A stretch of DNA of 64,000 bases, from positions 1-64,000 of the forward strand of contig NZ_PYIX02000009.1 in NCBI RefSeq assembly GCF_003024515.2, read 5' to 3'. The notes under the pieces were generated by a model. That model was not told where the DNA came from and ran no database searches. It worked only from the letters and a program-made list of their open reading frames with translations. This DNA comes from Acinetobacter sichuanensis. Lineage in GTDB: Bacteria > Pseudomonadota > Gammaproteobacteria > Pseudomonadales > Moraxellaceae. The position numbers and the translations under genes were made by a program. Shown here piece by piece: positions 18,844-28,086 of this stretch (position 1 is the first letter of the stretch; the number at the start of each line of letters is the position of its first letter).

Positions 18844-19457
18844 AACTTTATGAACTAATTAATATCACGATCAAAATGGGTACGGCTGCAAGTGTTGCAA
18901 ATGGTATTCAAGATTTTCATGCAGAGACAGAAGCAAAAGCGAAATTATTAGGGGTCTGGTTTTCAGATATTGGTCAATTAAATCAATTTGTTGTATTACG
19001 TAGTTTTGAGTCTAAAGCAGATCAAGAAGCGGGTGATGCACATTTATCTGCTCAAGAAAATTTATTTAATTCAAGTGAAAATATCATTCAATATTCTGTT
19101 GAGCATTTTGCAGGTTTTGACTTTTTACCAGAAGTTGAGTTAGGCGAATTTGGTCCAGTTTATGAAATTCGTACTTATGAATTAAAGCATGGCGGTGTTC
19201 CACATGTTTTAGAGGCATGGAAAAATGCAGTGCCTACACGTACTCAATACTCAAAATTAACGGTTGCAATGTACGCACTTGATGGGCATCCACGCATTGT
19301 GAGTATTTGGCCATATGCTTCATTGAATGAACGTTCTGAGATTCGTGCAAAATCAGTCGCTGACGGTATTTGGCCACCAAAAGGCGGTCCACAATGGTTA
19401 ACGCATGAAATGCAGTCAATGATTGCATTGCCTACAGCGATTTCACCATTGAAATAA
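18840..19457 (+). CDS. NIPSNAP-family protein
   Basis: 205 residues with two ferredoxin-like (dimeric alpha/beta barrel) halves. The C-terminal half contains the family pattern VYEIRTYELKHGGVPHVLEAW (about residues 104-124). NIPSNAP proteins are small, mostly uncharacterised, and often sit in catabolic operons. It overlaps the preceding flavoprotein by 4 bp, with AGGAG 12 bp upstream of the ATG. It is the last gene before a strong terminator, so it belongs to the transporter-led operon. No catalytic role can be assigned. Confidence 0.75.
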   Translation: MKLYELINITIKMGTAASVANGIQDFHAETEAKAKLLGVWFSDIGQLNQFVVLRSFESKADQEAGDAHLSAQENLFNSSENIIQYSVEHFAGFDFLPEVELGEFGPVYEIRTYELKHGGVPHVLEAWKNAVPTRTQYSKLTVAMYALDGHPRIVSIWPYASLNERSEIRAKSVADGIWPPKGGPQWLTHEMQSMIALPTAISPLK

Positions 19458-19480
19458 TTCATATTTTTTATTAAAGCAAT

Positions 19481-19510
19481 AAAAAGCTAGTTCAATTGAA
19501 CTGGCTTTTT
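19481..19510. terminator. Terminator of the 12227-19457 operon
   Basis: 15-bp arms AAAAAGCTAGTTCAA and TTGAACTGGCTTTTT, with one G-T wobble and no unpaired spacer, ending in five T. It starts 23 bp after the NIPSNAP stop. Confidence 0.88.
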
Positions 19511-19581
19511 ACATATAAATGTTTAATTTAGTTGAATGAATGACCACAACAAATTTTAAGTCAATAAAAGTGAGAAATAAG

Positions 19582-20529
19582 ATGAAAAAGGATATAAGTT
19601 TTTCAAAAATCATTCTGGGTGGAAATGTGTTTGGTTGGACGGTCAATCAAGAAGATTCATGCAGTTTATTAGACTACGCACTTGAGCGCGGTATAAATAC
19701 AATTGATACGGCAGATATGTACTCGACATGGGTAACAGGACATGTTGGCGGCGAGTCAGAAACAGTGATTGGTGAGTGGCTCAAGCGTACACCTTCGAAC
19801 AGAGAAAAAGTAATTTTAATTACCAAAGTAGGTGCGCCCTTAGCAGAGGGAAAGCAAGGATTATCTAAAAAATATATTAAACAAGCAGTTGAAGCATCTT
19901 TGCAACGTTTAAATACAGACTATCTCGATGTGTACTTGAGTCATTATCCAGATGAAAATACACCCATTGCAGAAACCTTATCTGCCTATGCTGAATTAAT
20001 TCAAGCGGGTAAAATTCGTCAAATTGGTGCATCTAATTATTCAGCAAAACAATTGCAAGAGGCTCTAGAGGTCAGTCATCGTCAAAATTTACCCAAATAT
20101 GAAATTTTTCAACCAGGTTATAGTTTGGTGGAGCGAGAGCAATACGAGACGGAATATCGTGATATTTGTGTTGAAAATCAATTAAAAGTGATCACCTATT
20201 TTAGTTTGGCTGCGGGTTTTTTAAGTGGAAAATATCGTGATATTTCTCAGCTTGAGGGTTCAGCACGAAAACGTCAGTTAGCGCGTTATTTTAATCCACA
20301 TGGCTTAAATATTTTAAAGACGATGGATCAATTGCAAACTCAATATCAGGCAGAACTTTCTGAAATTGCTTTGGCTTGGGCGATGGCACAACCGAGTATT
20401 ACTGCTCCAATTGCTTCAGCGACATCGTCTATACAAATTGATTCATTTATAAAAGCACTCAATTTAAAACTTGATGAAGCAGATCTTCAGCGTCTAAATG
20501 AAGTCAGTCAGTATTCGAATAATACTTGA
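19582..20529 (+). CDS. Aldo/keto reductase
   Basis: NAD(P)H-dependent oxidoreductase of 315 residues with a TIM-barrel fold. The catalytic tetrad is visible: Asp and Tyr in IDTADMYS, Lys in ILITKVG and His in YLSHYPD. An in-frame ATG at 19540 would add 14 residues; the start at 19582 (MKKDISFSKIILGGNVFGW) fits the usual N terminus better, but neither has a strong ribosome binding site. The gene stands between two terminators as its own transcript. Its place inside the inserted block suggests a role with the same substrate class, which is inference. Confidence 0.78.
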   Translation: MKKDISFSKIILGGNVFGWTVNQEDSCSLLDYALERGINTIDTADMYSTWVTGHVGGESETVIGEWLKRTPSNREKVILITKVGAPLAEGKQGLSKKYIKQAVEASLQRLNTDYLDVYLSHYPDENTPIAETLSAYAELIQAGKIRQIGASNYSAKQLQEALEVSHRQNLPKYEIFQPGYSLVEREQYETEYRDICVENQLKVITYFSLAAGFLSGKYRDISQLEGSARKRQLARYFNPHGLNILKTMDQLQTQYQAELSEIALAWAMAQPSITAPIASATSSIQIDSFIKALNLKLDEADLQRLNEVSQYSNNT

Positions 20530-20540
20530 GAGTTAAAATA

Positions 20541-20568
20541 AAAAAACAGGGCATTTTCCCTGTTTTTT
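20541..20568. terminator. Bidirectional terminator between convergent genes
   Basis: Arms AAAAAACAGGG and CCCTGTTTTTT around a 6-nt loop. It serves the aldo/keto reductase on the plus strand and the Gfo/Idh gene on the minus strand. Confidence 0.9.
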
Positions 20569-20600
20569 TATGACATGTAGGAGGATGATATTAAGCAGTA

Positions 20601-21671
20601 TTAAGCCGTTTTTTGTAATTGAGTTAAAGACGATAAATGAACTGTACGTTGTTCCTTAGCTGCTTGTTCAATACATTCTAAAAGTTGAATATTTTTAATC
20701 GCATCTTGTGGCGATGAAATAGGTTCAACTTGCCCATTGATGACATCAACAAAATGGCTTAGCTGAAGTAAATAAACGTCTTCTTGTTTATTAGGTTCTA
20801 TTTTATTTTTCACTAAATTTACAGCCCAACTTTTTTGGCTATTTTCTGGATAATTCCAATATTCTAAATTCGGTACACTCAATGCTCCTTGTGAACCACT
20901 AATATAATAACAGTCTTGGTCAGGCGAAGTGGCAAAACTATTTTTATTTTCTTCAGTATTTTGATCCCAACCCCACGGTGAAACGGCTGCATCAGATGCC
21001 AATAATGTACCTAAAGCGCCATTTTCAAAACGAACTAAAATTGAAATCGTATCTTCCACATCTAATTGACGATTTTTATGAGAAGTCATGGCTTGAACAG
21101 AAACAATCTCGCCATTTAAATAGCGCATTAAGTCCAGATCATGCACAAGGTTGATGGCTAAAACACCTGCACCCGCTTTTCGATGCCATTCAATATCAAA
21201 ATATGGATCAGGTTTATAAACACTCCATAGTGCATTAAAAGTATTGATTTCACCCACAATACCTTTTTCAATCAACTCCTTAGCTTGTTGAATAATCGGA
21301 TTGTGACGGCGATGGTGACCCACTAAAATAGGTATATTTAATTTTTCTTGTTCGCTGATTAAACTTAAGGCTTCTTCGGTATTTAATGCAAGCGGTTTCT
21401 CAAGTAAACAGGGTATGCCATGTTGCATACAAGTTATCGCTGTTGAAACATGGAAGCGATTTGGGTTAGCAATAATTACACCATCAATCAATTGATTTTT
21501 AAATAATTCATTGAGATCTTGAAAATTTGGGACAGCAAATTCCTTTGCCATCGCATCTGAAAATGGGTCACAAACGGCAACCAACTCTGTAAGAGGATGT
21601 TGAATAATGGTTTGAGCGTGTTTTTTTCCCATCACACCTGCACCAATAATGGCGATTTTTTTTAAAGACAT
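20601..21671 (-). CDS. Gfo/Idh/MocA-family oxidoreductase
   Basis: NAD(P)-dependent dehydrogenase of 356 residues for sugars, inositols or related polyols. The N-terminal Rossmann motif is IIGAGVMGKKHA and the conserved LLEKPLALN motif carries the catalytic lysine region. The C-terminal half is the alpha/beta substrate domain, with HDLDLMRYL including the conserved catalytic His. It is second in a two-gene leftward operon behind the TIM-barrel gene at 21691, with a 19-bp gap. A putative IclR operator stands before that operon. Confidence 0.82.
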   Translation of the reverse strand: MSLKKIAIIGAGVMGKKHAQTIIQHPLTELVAVCDPFSDAMAKEFAVPNFQDLNELFKNQLIDGVIIANPNRFHVSTAITCMQHGIPCLLEKPLALNTEEALSLISEQEKLNIPILVGHHRRHNPIIQQAKELIEKGIVGEINTFNALWSVYKPDPYFDIEWHRKAGAGVLAINLVHDLDLMRYLNGEIVSVQAMTSHKNRQLDVEDTISILVRFENGALGTLLASDAAVSPWGWDQNTEENKNSFATSPDQDCYYISGSQGALSVPNLEYWNYPENSQKSWAVNLVKNKIEPNKQEDVYLLQLSHFVDVINGQVEPISSPQDAIKNIQLLECIEQAAKEQRTVHLSSLTQLQKTA

Positions 21672-21690
21672 ATTTGCTTTCCTTGCGTTC

Positions 21691-22560
21691 TTAACGTTGA
21701 TTTAAAACTGATTGTTTGAGATTTTTTAAATAATTTAAGCTTTGTGAAAAAGCATCGTATTCAGAGGTATATTGCGGATGTAAATAATCAATTTCTAAAG
21801 CTAAAAGTCCTTGATAATTCAATTGATTGAGCAAGTGAAATGTCTTTTCTAAGGGAATTAAACCTTGACCCGAAACGACACTGGGCCAAAATGCAAATGT
21901 TTTAGGATCACCTTGAAATGCTTGAACATCTTTAATGTGTGTTGCTTTCGCATAAGGTGCCATTTTTTCAATCGCTTGCCACGGATCTTCTAACATTCTT
22001 AGATTATTTGCGGTATCTAAACAAATTCCAAAATGAGGGCTATTTATCGTTTTAACCAGATTGACGATTTCATCTGCCAACAGATCAACATGATTTTCAA
22101 GCGCAAGTGTGAGCTGATGCTGTATTGCAAAATCAGTTGCTTTTTCAAGTAAAGGGAGTAAAGATTTTTTGTGATTTTGCCATGTACCTTGAGGTCGACT
22201 TTTACGCCCACCTGCGCAAATGCGCATGGTTTTTGCACCTAAGGCTTGGGCAATTTTTGCATGCTTTTGAAAATCAACAAGTGCCTGTGCATTTTGCCCA
22301 CTTTCAAAACCTGAAGGATGTCCCCATGCCCAAACCAATTCTAGTTGCTGGGCTGATAAAATCTGACGTAATTTTAGAATGTCATCTTCTGTAGGATCAG
22401 GAAGCATAAAACTTTCAATCGAAATTCCTTCGATTTGAAATTGAATTGCTTGTTCGAGGCATTGCCAAAAATCAAGTTGAGGAACGGCTTCCTGCTCTAA
22501 AAGTGGATAATGCTGATTAAAGTGTCGGTGATAACAATAACCATCTATTGCAATTTTCAT
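21691..22560 (-). CDS. TIM-barrel isomerase/epimerase-like protein
   Basis: 289 residues of the xylose-isomerase-like TIM barrel (sugar phosphate isomerase/epimerase) superfamily. Visible metal-ligand candidates are Glu in LALENHVD, Asp in GICLDTANN, His in ATHIKDVQ and Glu in LALEIDYLH. It is the first gene of a leftward pair with a Gfo/Idh dehydrogenase, a combination common in polyol or sugar-acid catabolism. A TGGAACAGTGTTCCA palindrome 105 bp upstream of the start links it to the IclR regulator at 11227. The substrate is unknown. Confidence 0.78.
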   Translation of the reverse strand: MKIAIDGYCYHRHFNQHYPLLEQEAVPQLDFWQCLEQAIQFQIEGISIESFMLPDPTEDDILKLRQILSAQQLELVWAWGHPSGFESGQNAQALVDFQKHAKIAQALGAKTMRICAGGRKSRPQGTWQNHKKSLLPLLEKATDFAIQHQLTLALENHVDLLADEIVNLVKTINSPHFGICLDTANNLRMLEDPWQAIEKMAPYAKATHIKDVQAFQGDPKTFAFWPSVVSGQGLIPLEKTFHLLNQLNYQGLLALEIDYLHPQYTSEYDAFSQSLNYLKNLKQSVLNQR

Positions 22561-22664
22561 TGTACTATTCTTCTTGAATATTAAATTAAATTTAAAGTTT
22601 TGCTTGAACTTTAAATACGAAATTCATCCATGTGAGTACAATGTTAGCAAGCTATTTTAAAAAT

Positions 22665-22679
22665 TGGAACAGTGTTCCA
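22665..22679. promoter_or_regulatory. Putative IclR operator, site 2
   Basis: The palindrome TGGAACAGTGTTCCA is identical over 15 bp to the core of the site at 12028-12042. It lies between the divergent... leftward TIM-barrel gene (start 22560) and the 3' end of pobR (22699), so its target is the TIM-barrel/dehydrogenase operon. Confidence 0.7.
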
Positions 22680-22698
22680 TAAAATATTTTACATGATT

Positions 22699-23508
22699 TT
22701 ATAGCATCATTCTAAGCTCATAAGCGGTATTTCTTAACAGGGGTAAAATATTTTCTATTAAATATTGTTCAGTCACACGATGGGTTTGAGACATACAGTT
22801 TAATGCAGCGATGGCTTGCCCTTGACTGTTCACAATAGGCACAGCCAGTGCAATGACACCAAGTTCATGCTCTTCTTTAGAAAGGCAAAAATCTTGTTTT
22901 TGAACATGCTCTAACACAGCATAAAAGTCTTCTTTAGTTTGCACTGTAAATGGTGTTAGACGTTTAAGCCCATATTTTTCATACCATTTTTGTTGTTCAT
23001 CTGTACTAAATGCGGACAAGAGTACTTTTCCTGTTGATGTTGCATGTGCAGGTAAACGATTGCCTAAATGCATGCCATAAGGACTACTACGAATAATATC
23101 TTGTTGGGGTAAAAAACTACGTGCAATGGGTACAACTTCATGATCATCTAAGACTACAATGGAGTAAGTTAGTGAGGTTTGAGCACATAAAATATTTAAA
23201 ATCGGTTGAGCAATTTTAGGTAAATGTGCTGAACTTAAATATGAACTCGAAAAACGTAATACTTTATGTGTCAACCAAAAATAATGATCGTCACCCTCTA
23301 AATATCCGAGAAATTTTAAAGTCCTTAGATAACGTCGTGCGGCTGTTCGGCTCATGCCTGTCCGATCTGCAATTTGTGTTGCATTGAGCTTTTGTCGGTC
23401 TATGCCAAAAGCTTCGAGTAAACTTAAGCCTTTGGCAAAACTTGCAATATAATCATCTTGAGTGATGGTTTCACCTGAACTTTCATTGTAAATAAGTGCA
23501 TAACGCAT
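22699..23508 (-). CDS. pobR: IclR-family activator of pobA (PobR)
   Basis: Regulator of 269 residues in the PobR/PcaU branch of the IclR family. The N-terminal winged helix (about residues 20-80, ATQIADRTGMSRTAARRYLRTL) precedes a ligand-binding domain with SPYGMHLGNRLPAHATSTGKVLL. It is divergent from pobA, exactly as in A. baylyi, where PobR activates pobA in response to 4-hydroxybenzoate. The 142-bp gap holds two direct repeats that are its likely binding sites. PcaU is the alternative, but pcaU normally lies next to pcaI, outside this window. The start is supported by AGGGAAA 4-5 bp upstream. Confidence 0.88.
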   Translation of the reverse strand: MRYALIYNESSGETITQDDYIASFAKGLSLLEAFGIDRQKLNATQIADRTGMSRTAARRYLRTLKFLGYLEGDDHYFWLTHKVLRFSSSYLSSAHLPKIAQPILNILCAQTSLTYSIVVLDDHEVVPIARSFLPQQDIIRSSPYGMHLGNRLPAHATSTGKVLLSAFSTDEQQKWYEKYGLKRLTPFTVQTKEDFYAVLEHVQKQDFCLSKEEHELGVIALAVPIVNSQGQAIAALNCMSQTHRVTEQYLIENILPLLRNTAYELRMML

Positions 23509-23542
23509 TTTATTTCCCTATATTTAGGTTTTTAAATTTTGT

Positions 23543-23573
23543 CCGCTATACGGACATTGATACCGTTATACGG
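23543..23573 (+). promoter_or_regulatory. Likely PobR binding repeats upstream of pobA
   Basis: Two copies of CCG(C/T)TATACGG at 23543-23553 and 23563-23573, spaced exactly 20 bp (two helical turns). Each is also an imperfect palindrome (GTCCG...CGGAC and ACCGT...ACGGT). Repeated half-sites in the pobR-pobA gap fit the known multi-repeat operators of PobR and PcaU. Confidence 0.7.
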
Positions 23574-23596
23574 TGAATTTCATTTTTTTACTATAG

Positions 23597-24865
<1,269 letters not shown>

Positions 24866-24875
24866 ATGCAGGATA

Positions 24876-24904
24876 AAAAAACCAGAGTTCATCTCTGGTT
24901 TTTT
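24876..24904 (+). terminator. Terminator after pobA
   Basis: Arms AAAAAACCAGAG and CTCTGGTTTTTT with a 5-nt loop, starting 11 bp after the pobA stop. Confidence 0.92.
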
Positions 24905-25052
24905 ATTATTTTGAACTGAAAATAAGCAAGATGGTAAAATAAGTCAGTCCATGATAAATGGATAAAGTCTTCATTTCTTTGCATAAATCAATTGTCAGTT
25001 TAGCAGTGAAATTGTTAGCATAATCAAAATAGTTTTTTAAATTGAGTAAGGT

Positions 25053-25742
25053 ATGTCTTCAGGGCAACAGGTATTATTGAAATTAAGAAAAATGATCATT
25101 TCTGGCGAGTTAGAGGGGGGCAGTCGAATTGCAGAAATTCCAACGGCTGAACTTTTAAATGTCTCTAGACAACCTGTCCGTATGGCATTTCGTTTGCTTG
25201 AACAAGAAGGATTGTTATTAAAAAATCCCACTCGTGGTTATACGGTGCGTGAAATTTCAGAAAATTTAATCCGTGATGCTTTAGAAGTGCGTGGCGTGTT
25301 AGAAGGTTTGGCTGCAAAAAAACTGGCTGAACAAGGCATCACCACAGAACAGCAAGAAAAACTAAAGCATTGTATTGTCGAGATCGAAAAACTATTTGCT
25401 GAAAAATCAGAATTTAATGATGATGATATTGAAAAGTACCATAATTTAAATGTCATTTTTCATGATGTTATTATTCAAGCTTCGCAAAATATCGCTTTGA
25501 TGCAGGCTTTGGCAAAAAATAATCAACTGCCAATGGCTTCGGCTCAAGCACTCACATATGATTCAAATAAACCTTTGTCAGAATACCAACGATTGCATTA
25601 TGCACATTTACAACATTGCTCCATTTATGATGCATTGCTTCATCGTCAAGCAGGGCGCGCAGAAAGTTTGATGCGTGAACATAGTAGTGTGGTTTTATTA
25701 GGAGAAACAGTACGGGCAATTTTCACAAATCAGGCTGAATGA
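25053..25742 (+). CDS. vanR: GntR-family repressor, likely VanR
   Basis: Regulator of 229 residues: a GntR winged helix at residues 5-70 (PTAELLNVSRQPVRMAFRLLEQEGLL) followed by an FCD-type all-helical effector domain. VanR, the vanillate-responsive repressor of vanAB, belongs to this family and is known in Acinetobacter. The van genes start 4 kb to the right, and their promoter carries AATTGGATCCAATT, which contains the classic vanillate operator ATTGGATCCAAT. The assignment to VanR is therefore strong, although another gene separates it from vanB. Confidence 0.78.
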   Translation: MSSGQQVLLKLRKMIISGELEGGSRIAEIPTAELLNVSRQPVRMAFRLLEQEGLLLKNPTRGYTVREISENLIRDALEVRGVLEGLAAKKLAEQGITTEQQEKLKHCIVEIEKLFAEKSEFNDDDIEKYHNLNVIFHDVIIQASQNIALMQALAKNNQLPMASAQALTYDSNKPLSEYQRLHYAHLQHCSIYDALLHRQAGRAESLMREHSSVVLLGETVRAIFTNQAE

Positions 25743-25865
25743 ACTGAATTAAACCATTTTCCATGATTTTTCATGTCCTATAAAGCATAAAACTTGTCCT
25801 AAAATCCACTTTTGAATTTTGGTTTTTATTTTTAGCATAGACAAAATTTAAAATATTCACAGGCA

Positions 25866-26969
25866 ATGATGAAAAGAAAATTACCTTATCTATCAATTTT
25901 TAGTAAAATTTTTGGAAAAACTTTATTAACAGGTCAGGCATTATTAGACCAAGCTGTGAAATCATCGACATCAAGTTTTAAAACCCCTGAAATGATCGAT
26001 CCACGTGTGAATGACAAGTTATATGCATGGTCACATTATGGAATATTTTTTCCATTATTACCTGAACCGCATCGTTATTTAAATATTATGATTTTTATTG
26101 GAACGCCTGGTGTTTTGGCATTCGATCACGATCATATTACGCTTGGTGATCCGCGTCAGTCAGCCACTTTATTTTCAAGCACTGCTGCGGTGGAGCAGCA
26201 TTTATTGAAAGCTTATATTATTCCTCAAGATACGCATATTTCAAATGAAAATCATTTGATTGAACTTGGGCAAGAAGTTTCTATTTCTGGAAAATTACCG
26301 CATATTCAACTGAAAGGTCAGTATCATGGGCTTGATTTTGCATTTGATTTAGATGTGTCTGATCAGGTGTCATGGTTTGTGAAATCACCAATTTATGATC
26401 ATTTTAGTTTGTTGAGTACGTTTAAAGGTGAATTAAATTATCAAAATAAAACCACACATGCTCAAGGTCTATGTACTTATGAATATGCACGTGCGGTAGG
26501 ACCATATAGTGTGATGAGTAAGTTATTACCAGAACAACATAAAATTCCACTGACTTTTTTTACTTATCAAATCATTAATTTAAATGAAACGACACAGTTA
26601 TTATTAACTAAAGTTGATATTTTAGAGCAGCCAGCAGCTTACACTTTGCATATTCGCCATACAGATCAAAAAGCTGAAGTCTATACCGATGTTGAGTTTA
26701 AAGTTATTGATTACGATGCTGAAGTCTATGTCGCACCTGATGGGCACAAAATGCGCTTGCCACGCCGATTTAGTTGGACTGCACGTGATGAAAAACAACA
26801 ACTTATTTTAAATATTATTGCTGAAATTGATAGTGAATATCGCTATGGGCATGGTCGTGGTTATGCGAGTGCATATCAGTTTAAAGGGCAATATTTTGAT
26901 CGTCATGTAGAAGGACGAGGTTATATTGAATATGTTGATATGCAAGACCAAGCAAGTTTGGATCAATAA
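25866..26969 (+). CDS. Conserved protein of unknown function
   Basis: 367 residues, with neither a clear signal peptide nor membrane segments. The sequence is rich in beta-strand and aromatic residues (FFPLLPEPHRYLNIMIFIG, YEYARAVGPYSVM, RRFSWTARDEKQQLILNIIAEID) and suggests a lipocalin- or AttH-like beta fold; it may be one of the DUF families common in Acinetobacter. No catalytic motif was recognised. ATGs at 25866 and 25869 are both possible. It lies between vanR and vanB, convergent with vanB. A link to vanillate metabolism is only positional. Confidence 0.6.
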   Translation: MMKRKLPYLSIFSKIFGKTLLTGQALLDQAVKSSTSSFKTPEMIDPRVNDKLYAWSHYGIFFPLLPEPHRYLNIMIFIGTPGVLAFDHDHITLGDPRQSATLFSSTAAVEQHLLKAYIIPQDTHISNENHLIELGQEVSISGKLPHIQLKGQYHGLDFAFDLDVSDQVSWFVKSPIYDHFSLLSTFKGELNYQNKTTHAQGLCTYEYARAVGPYSVMSKLLPEQHKIPLTFFTYQIINLNETTQLLLTKVDILEQPAAYTLHIRHTDQKAEVYTDVEFKVIDYDAEVYVAPDGHKMRLPRRFSWTARDEKQQLILNIIAEIDSEYRYGHGRGYASAYQFKGQYFDRHVEGRGYIEYVDMQDQASLDQ

Positions 26970-26989
26970 AGAATGACATGGTGGATTTG

Positions 26990-27041
26990 TTGACAATTCA
27001 TAAATGACTTATTTATCGTCAAAATATAAATGAATTGTCAA
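26990..27041. repeat. 12-bp inverted repeat in a convergent gap
   Basis: TTGACAATTCAT (26990-27001) and ATGAATTGTCAA (27030-27041) are perfect arms separated by 28 bases, which themselves contain TGAC and GTCA in inverted order. There is no T-run of terminator type. It lies between the unknown gene ending at 26969 and vanB ending at 27128. Confidence 0.6.
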
Positions 27042-27127
27042 TAAAATCTGTTCAGTATTCAGATCTGATTATTTAAATAAAAGAGACATTCTTACTGAAT
27101 GAGTAGTCATCGAGAAATGCTCAATTT

Positions 27128-28075
27128 TTAAGTGAGTTCTAGCACTAATATTTTACTTTTAGAACGAGAACAACAGGGTGTAAATTGATTATTCATTGCA
27201 TGCTCTTCATCCGTCATAAATAAGTCTCGATGTTCAGGAATACCTGAAACAACAGAAGTGATACAGGTTCCACAAATACCTTGTTCACAAGAAACAGAGA
27301 TATTAAAACCATGCTCAATTAAAGCTTGAGTGGCTGTTTGGTGTGCTGCAACTTCAATTTTTTGATCAGAACCCAGTATTTCAATGGTAAATGCTTCATC
27401 ATTTTGTTGAGTTTGCTTTTGAGCAACAAAATGTTCTTGATGTAATTGCGGTGTTTGCCAATTCATTTGCTGTGCTGTTTCGCGAATAAAATCCATAAAA
27501 CCACGAGGACCACACACATATAAATGCTTTTTAGCTGAAGGCGTAGACAATACTTGTTGCAAATTGCATTGAGTTTCGGGTTGATCTTGAATATGAACAT
27601 GTAGATGTTCTGCAAAATGTGCCGTTAAATTGCCATAAAATGCTAACATTTCATGAGAGCGTACAAAATAATGTAACTCAAATGGAATATTTTGTTGTTT
27701 TAATTGATATGCCATAGAGAGAATAGGCGTAATACCAATACCTCCTGCAAATAGCAGGGCGCTTTGAGTTTCTGCATGAATTTCAAAAAAATTACGCGGC
27801 TGCCCAATCTTTAAAATATCACCCTCCTGATATTCGTTGTGCATACAGCGTGATCCACCACGTGAATTTTCATCATTTAATACACCAATGACATAGCGAT
27901 GATTTTCGTAACTACTGTTTGAGAGTGAGTATTGACGAGTTAAACCATTTTTTAAATGTACATCTATATGTGAGCCTGCACTAAAACGAGCTAAAGGATC
28001 ATGTGTTGTAGACACCAATTCAAAAGCGCGAATATTTGCTGTAAGTTGATGAATTTTATCAATACGAACGTCCAT
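27128..28075 (-). CDS. vanB: Vanillate O-demethylase reductase subunit (VanB)
   Basis: Passes electrons from NADH through flavin and a [2Fe-2S] centre to VanA. It has 315 residues in the order flavin domain (RQYSLSNSSYE near residue 48), NAD domain (GGIGITPILSMA), then a C-terminal plant-type ferredoxin with Cys263, Cys268, Cys271 and Cys301. This is the phthalate-dioxygenase-reductase layout. It follows vanA by 11 bp in one operon and is probably repressed by VanR. Confidence 0.95.
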   Translation of the reverse strand: MDVRIDKIHQLTANIRAFELVSTTHDPLARFSAGSHIDVHLKNGLTRQYSLSNSSYENHRYVIGVLNDENSRGGSRCMHNEYQEGDILKIGQPRNFFEIHAETQSALLFAGGIGITPILSMAYQLKQQNIPFELHYFVRSHEMLAFYGNLTAHFAEHLHVHIQDQPETQCNLQQVLSTPSAKKHLYVCGPRGFMDFIRETAQQMNWQTPQLHQEHFVAQKQTQQNDEAFTIEILGSDQKIEVAAHQTATQALIEHGFNISVSCEQGICGTCITSVVSGIPEHRDLFMTDEEHAMNNQFTPCCSRSKSKILVLELT

Positions 28076-28086
28076 TTTCGAACTCC

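Noticed and set aside
22699..23508. PcaU rather than PobR
   Set aside because: The two are close paralogues, but divergence from pobA with repeats between them fits PobR; pcaU is expected near pcaI outside the window.
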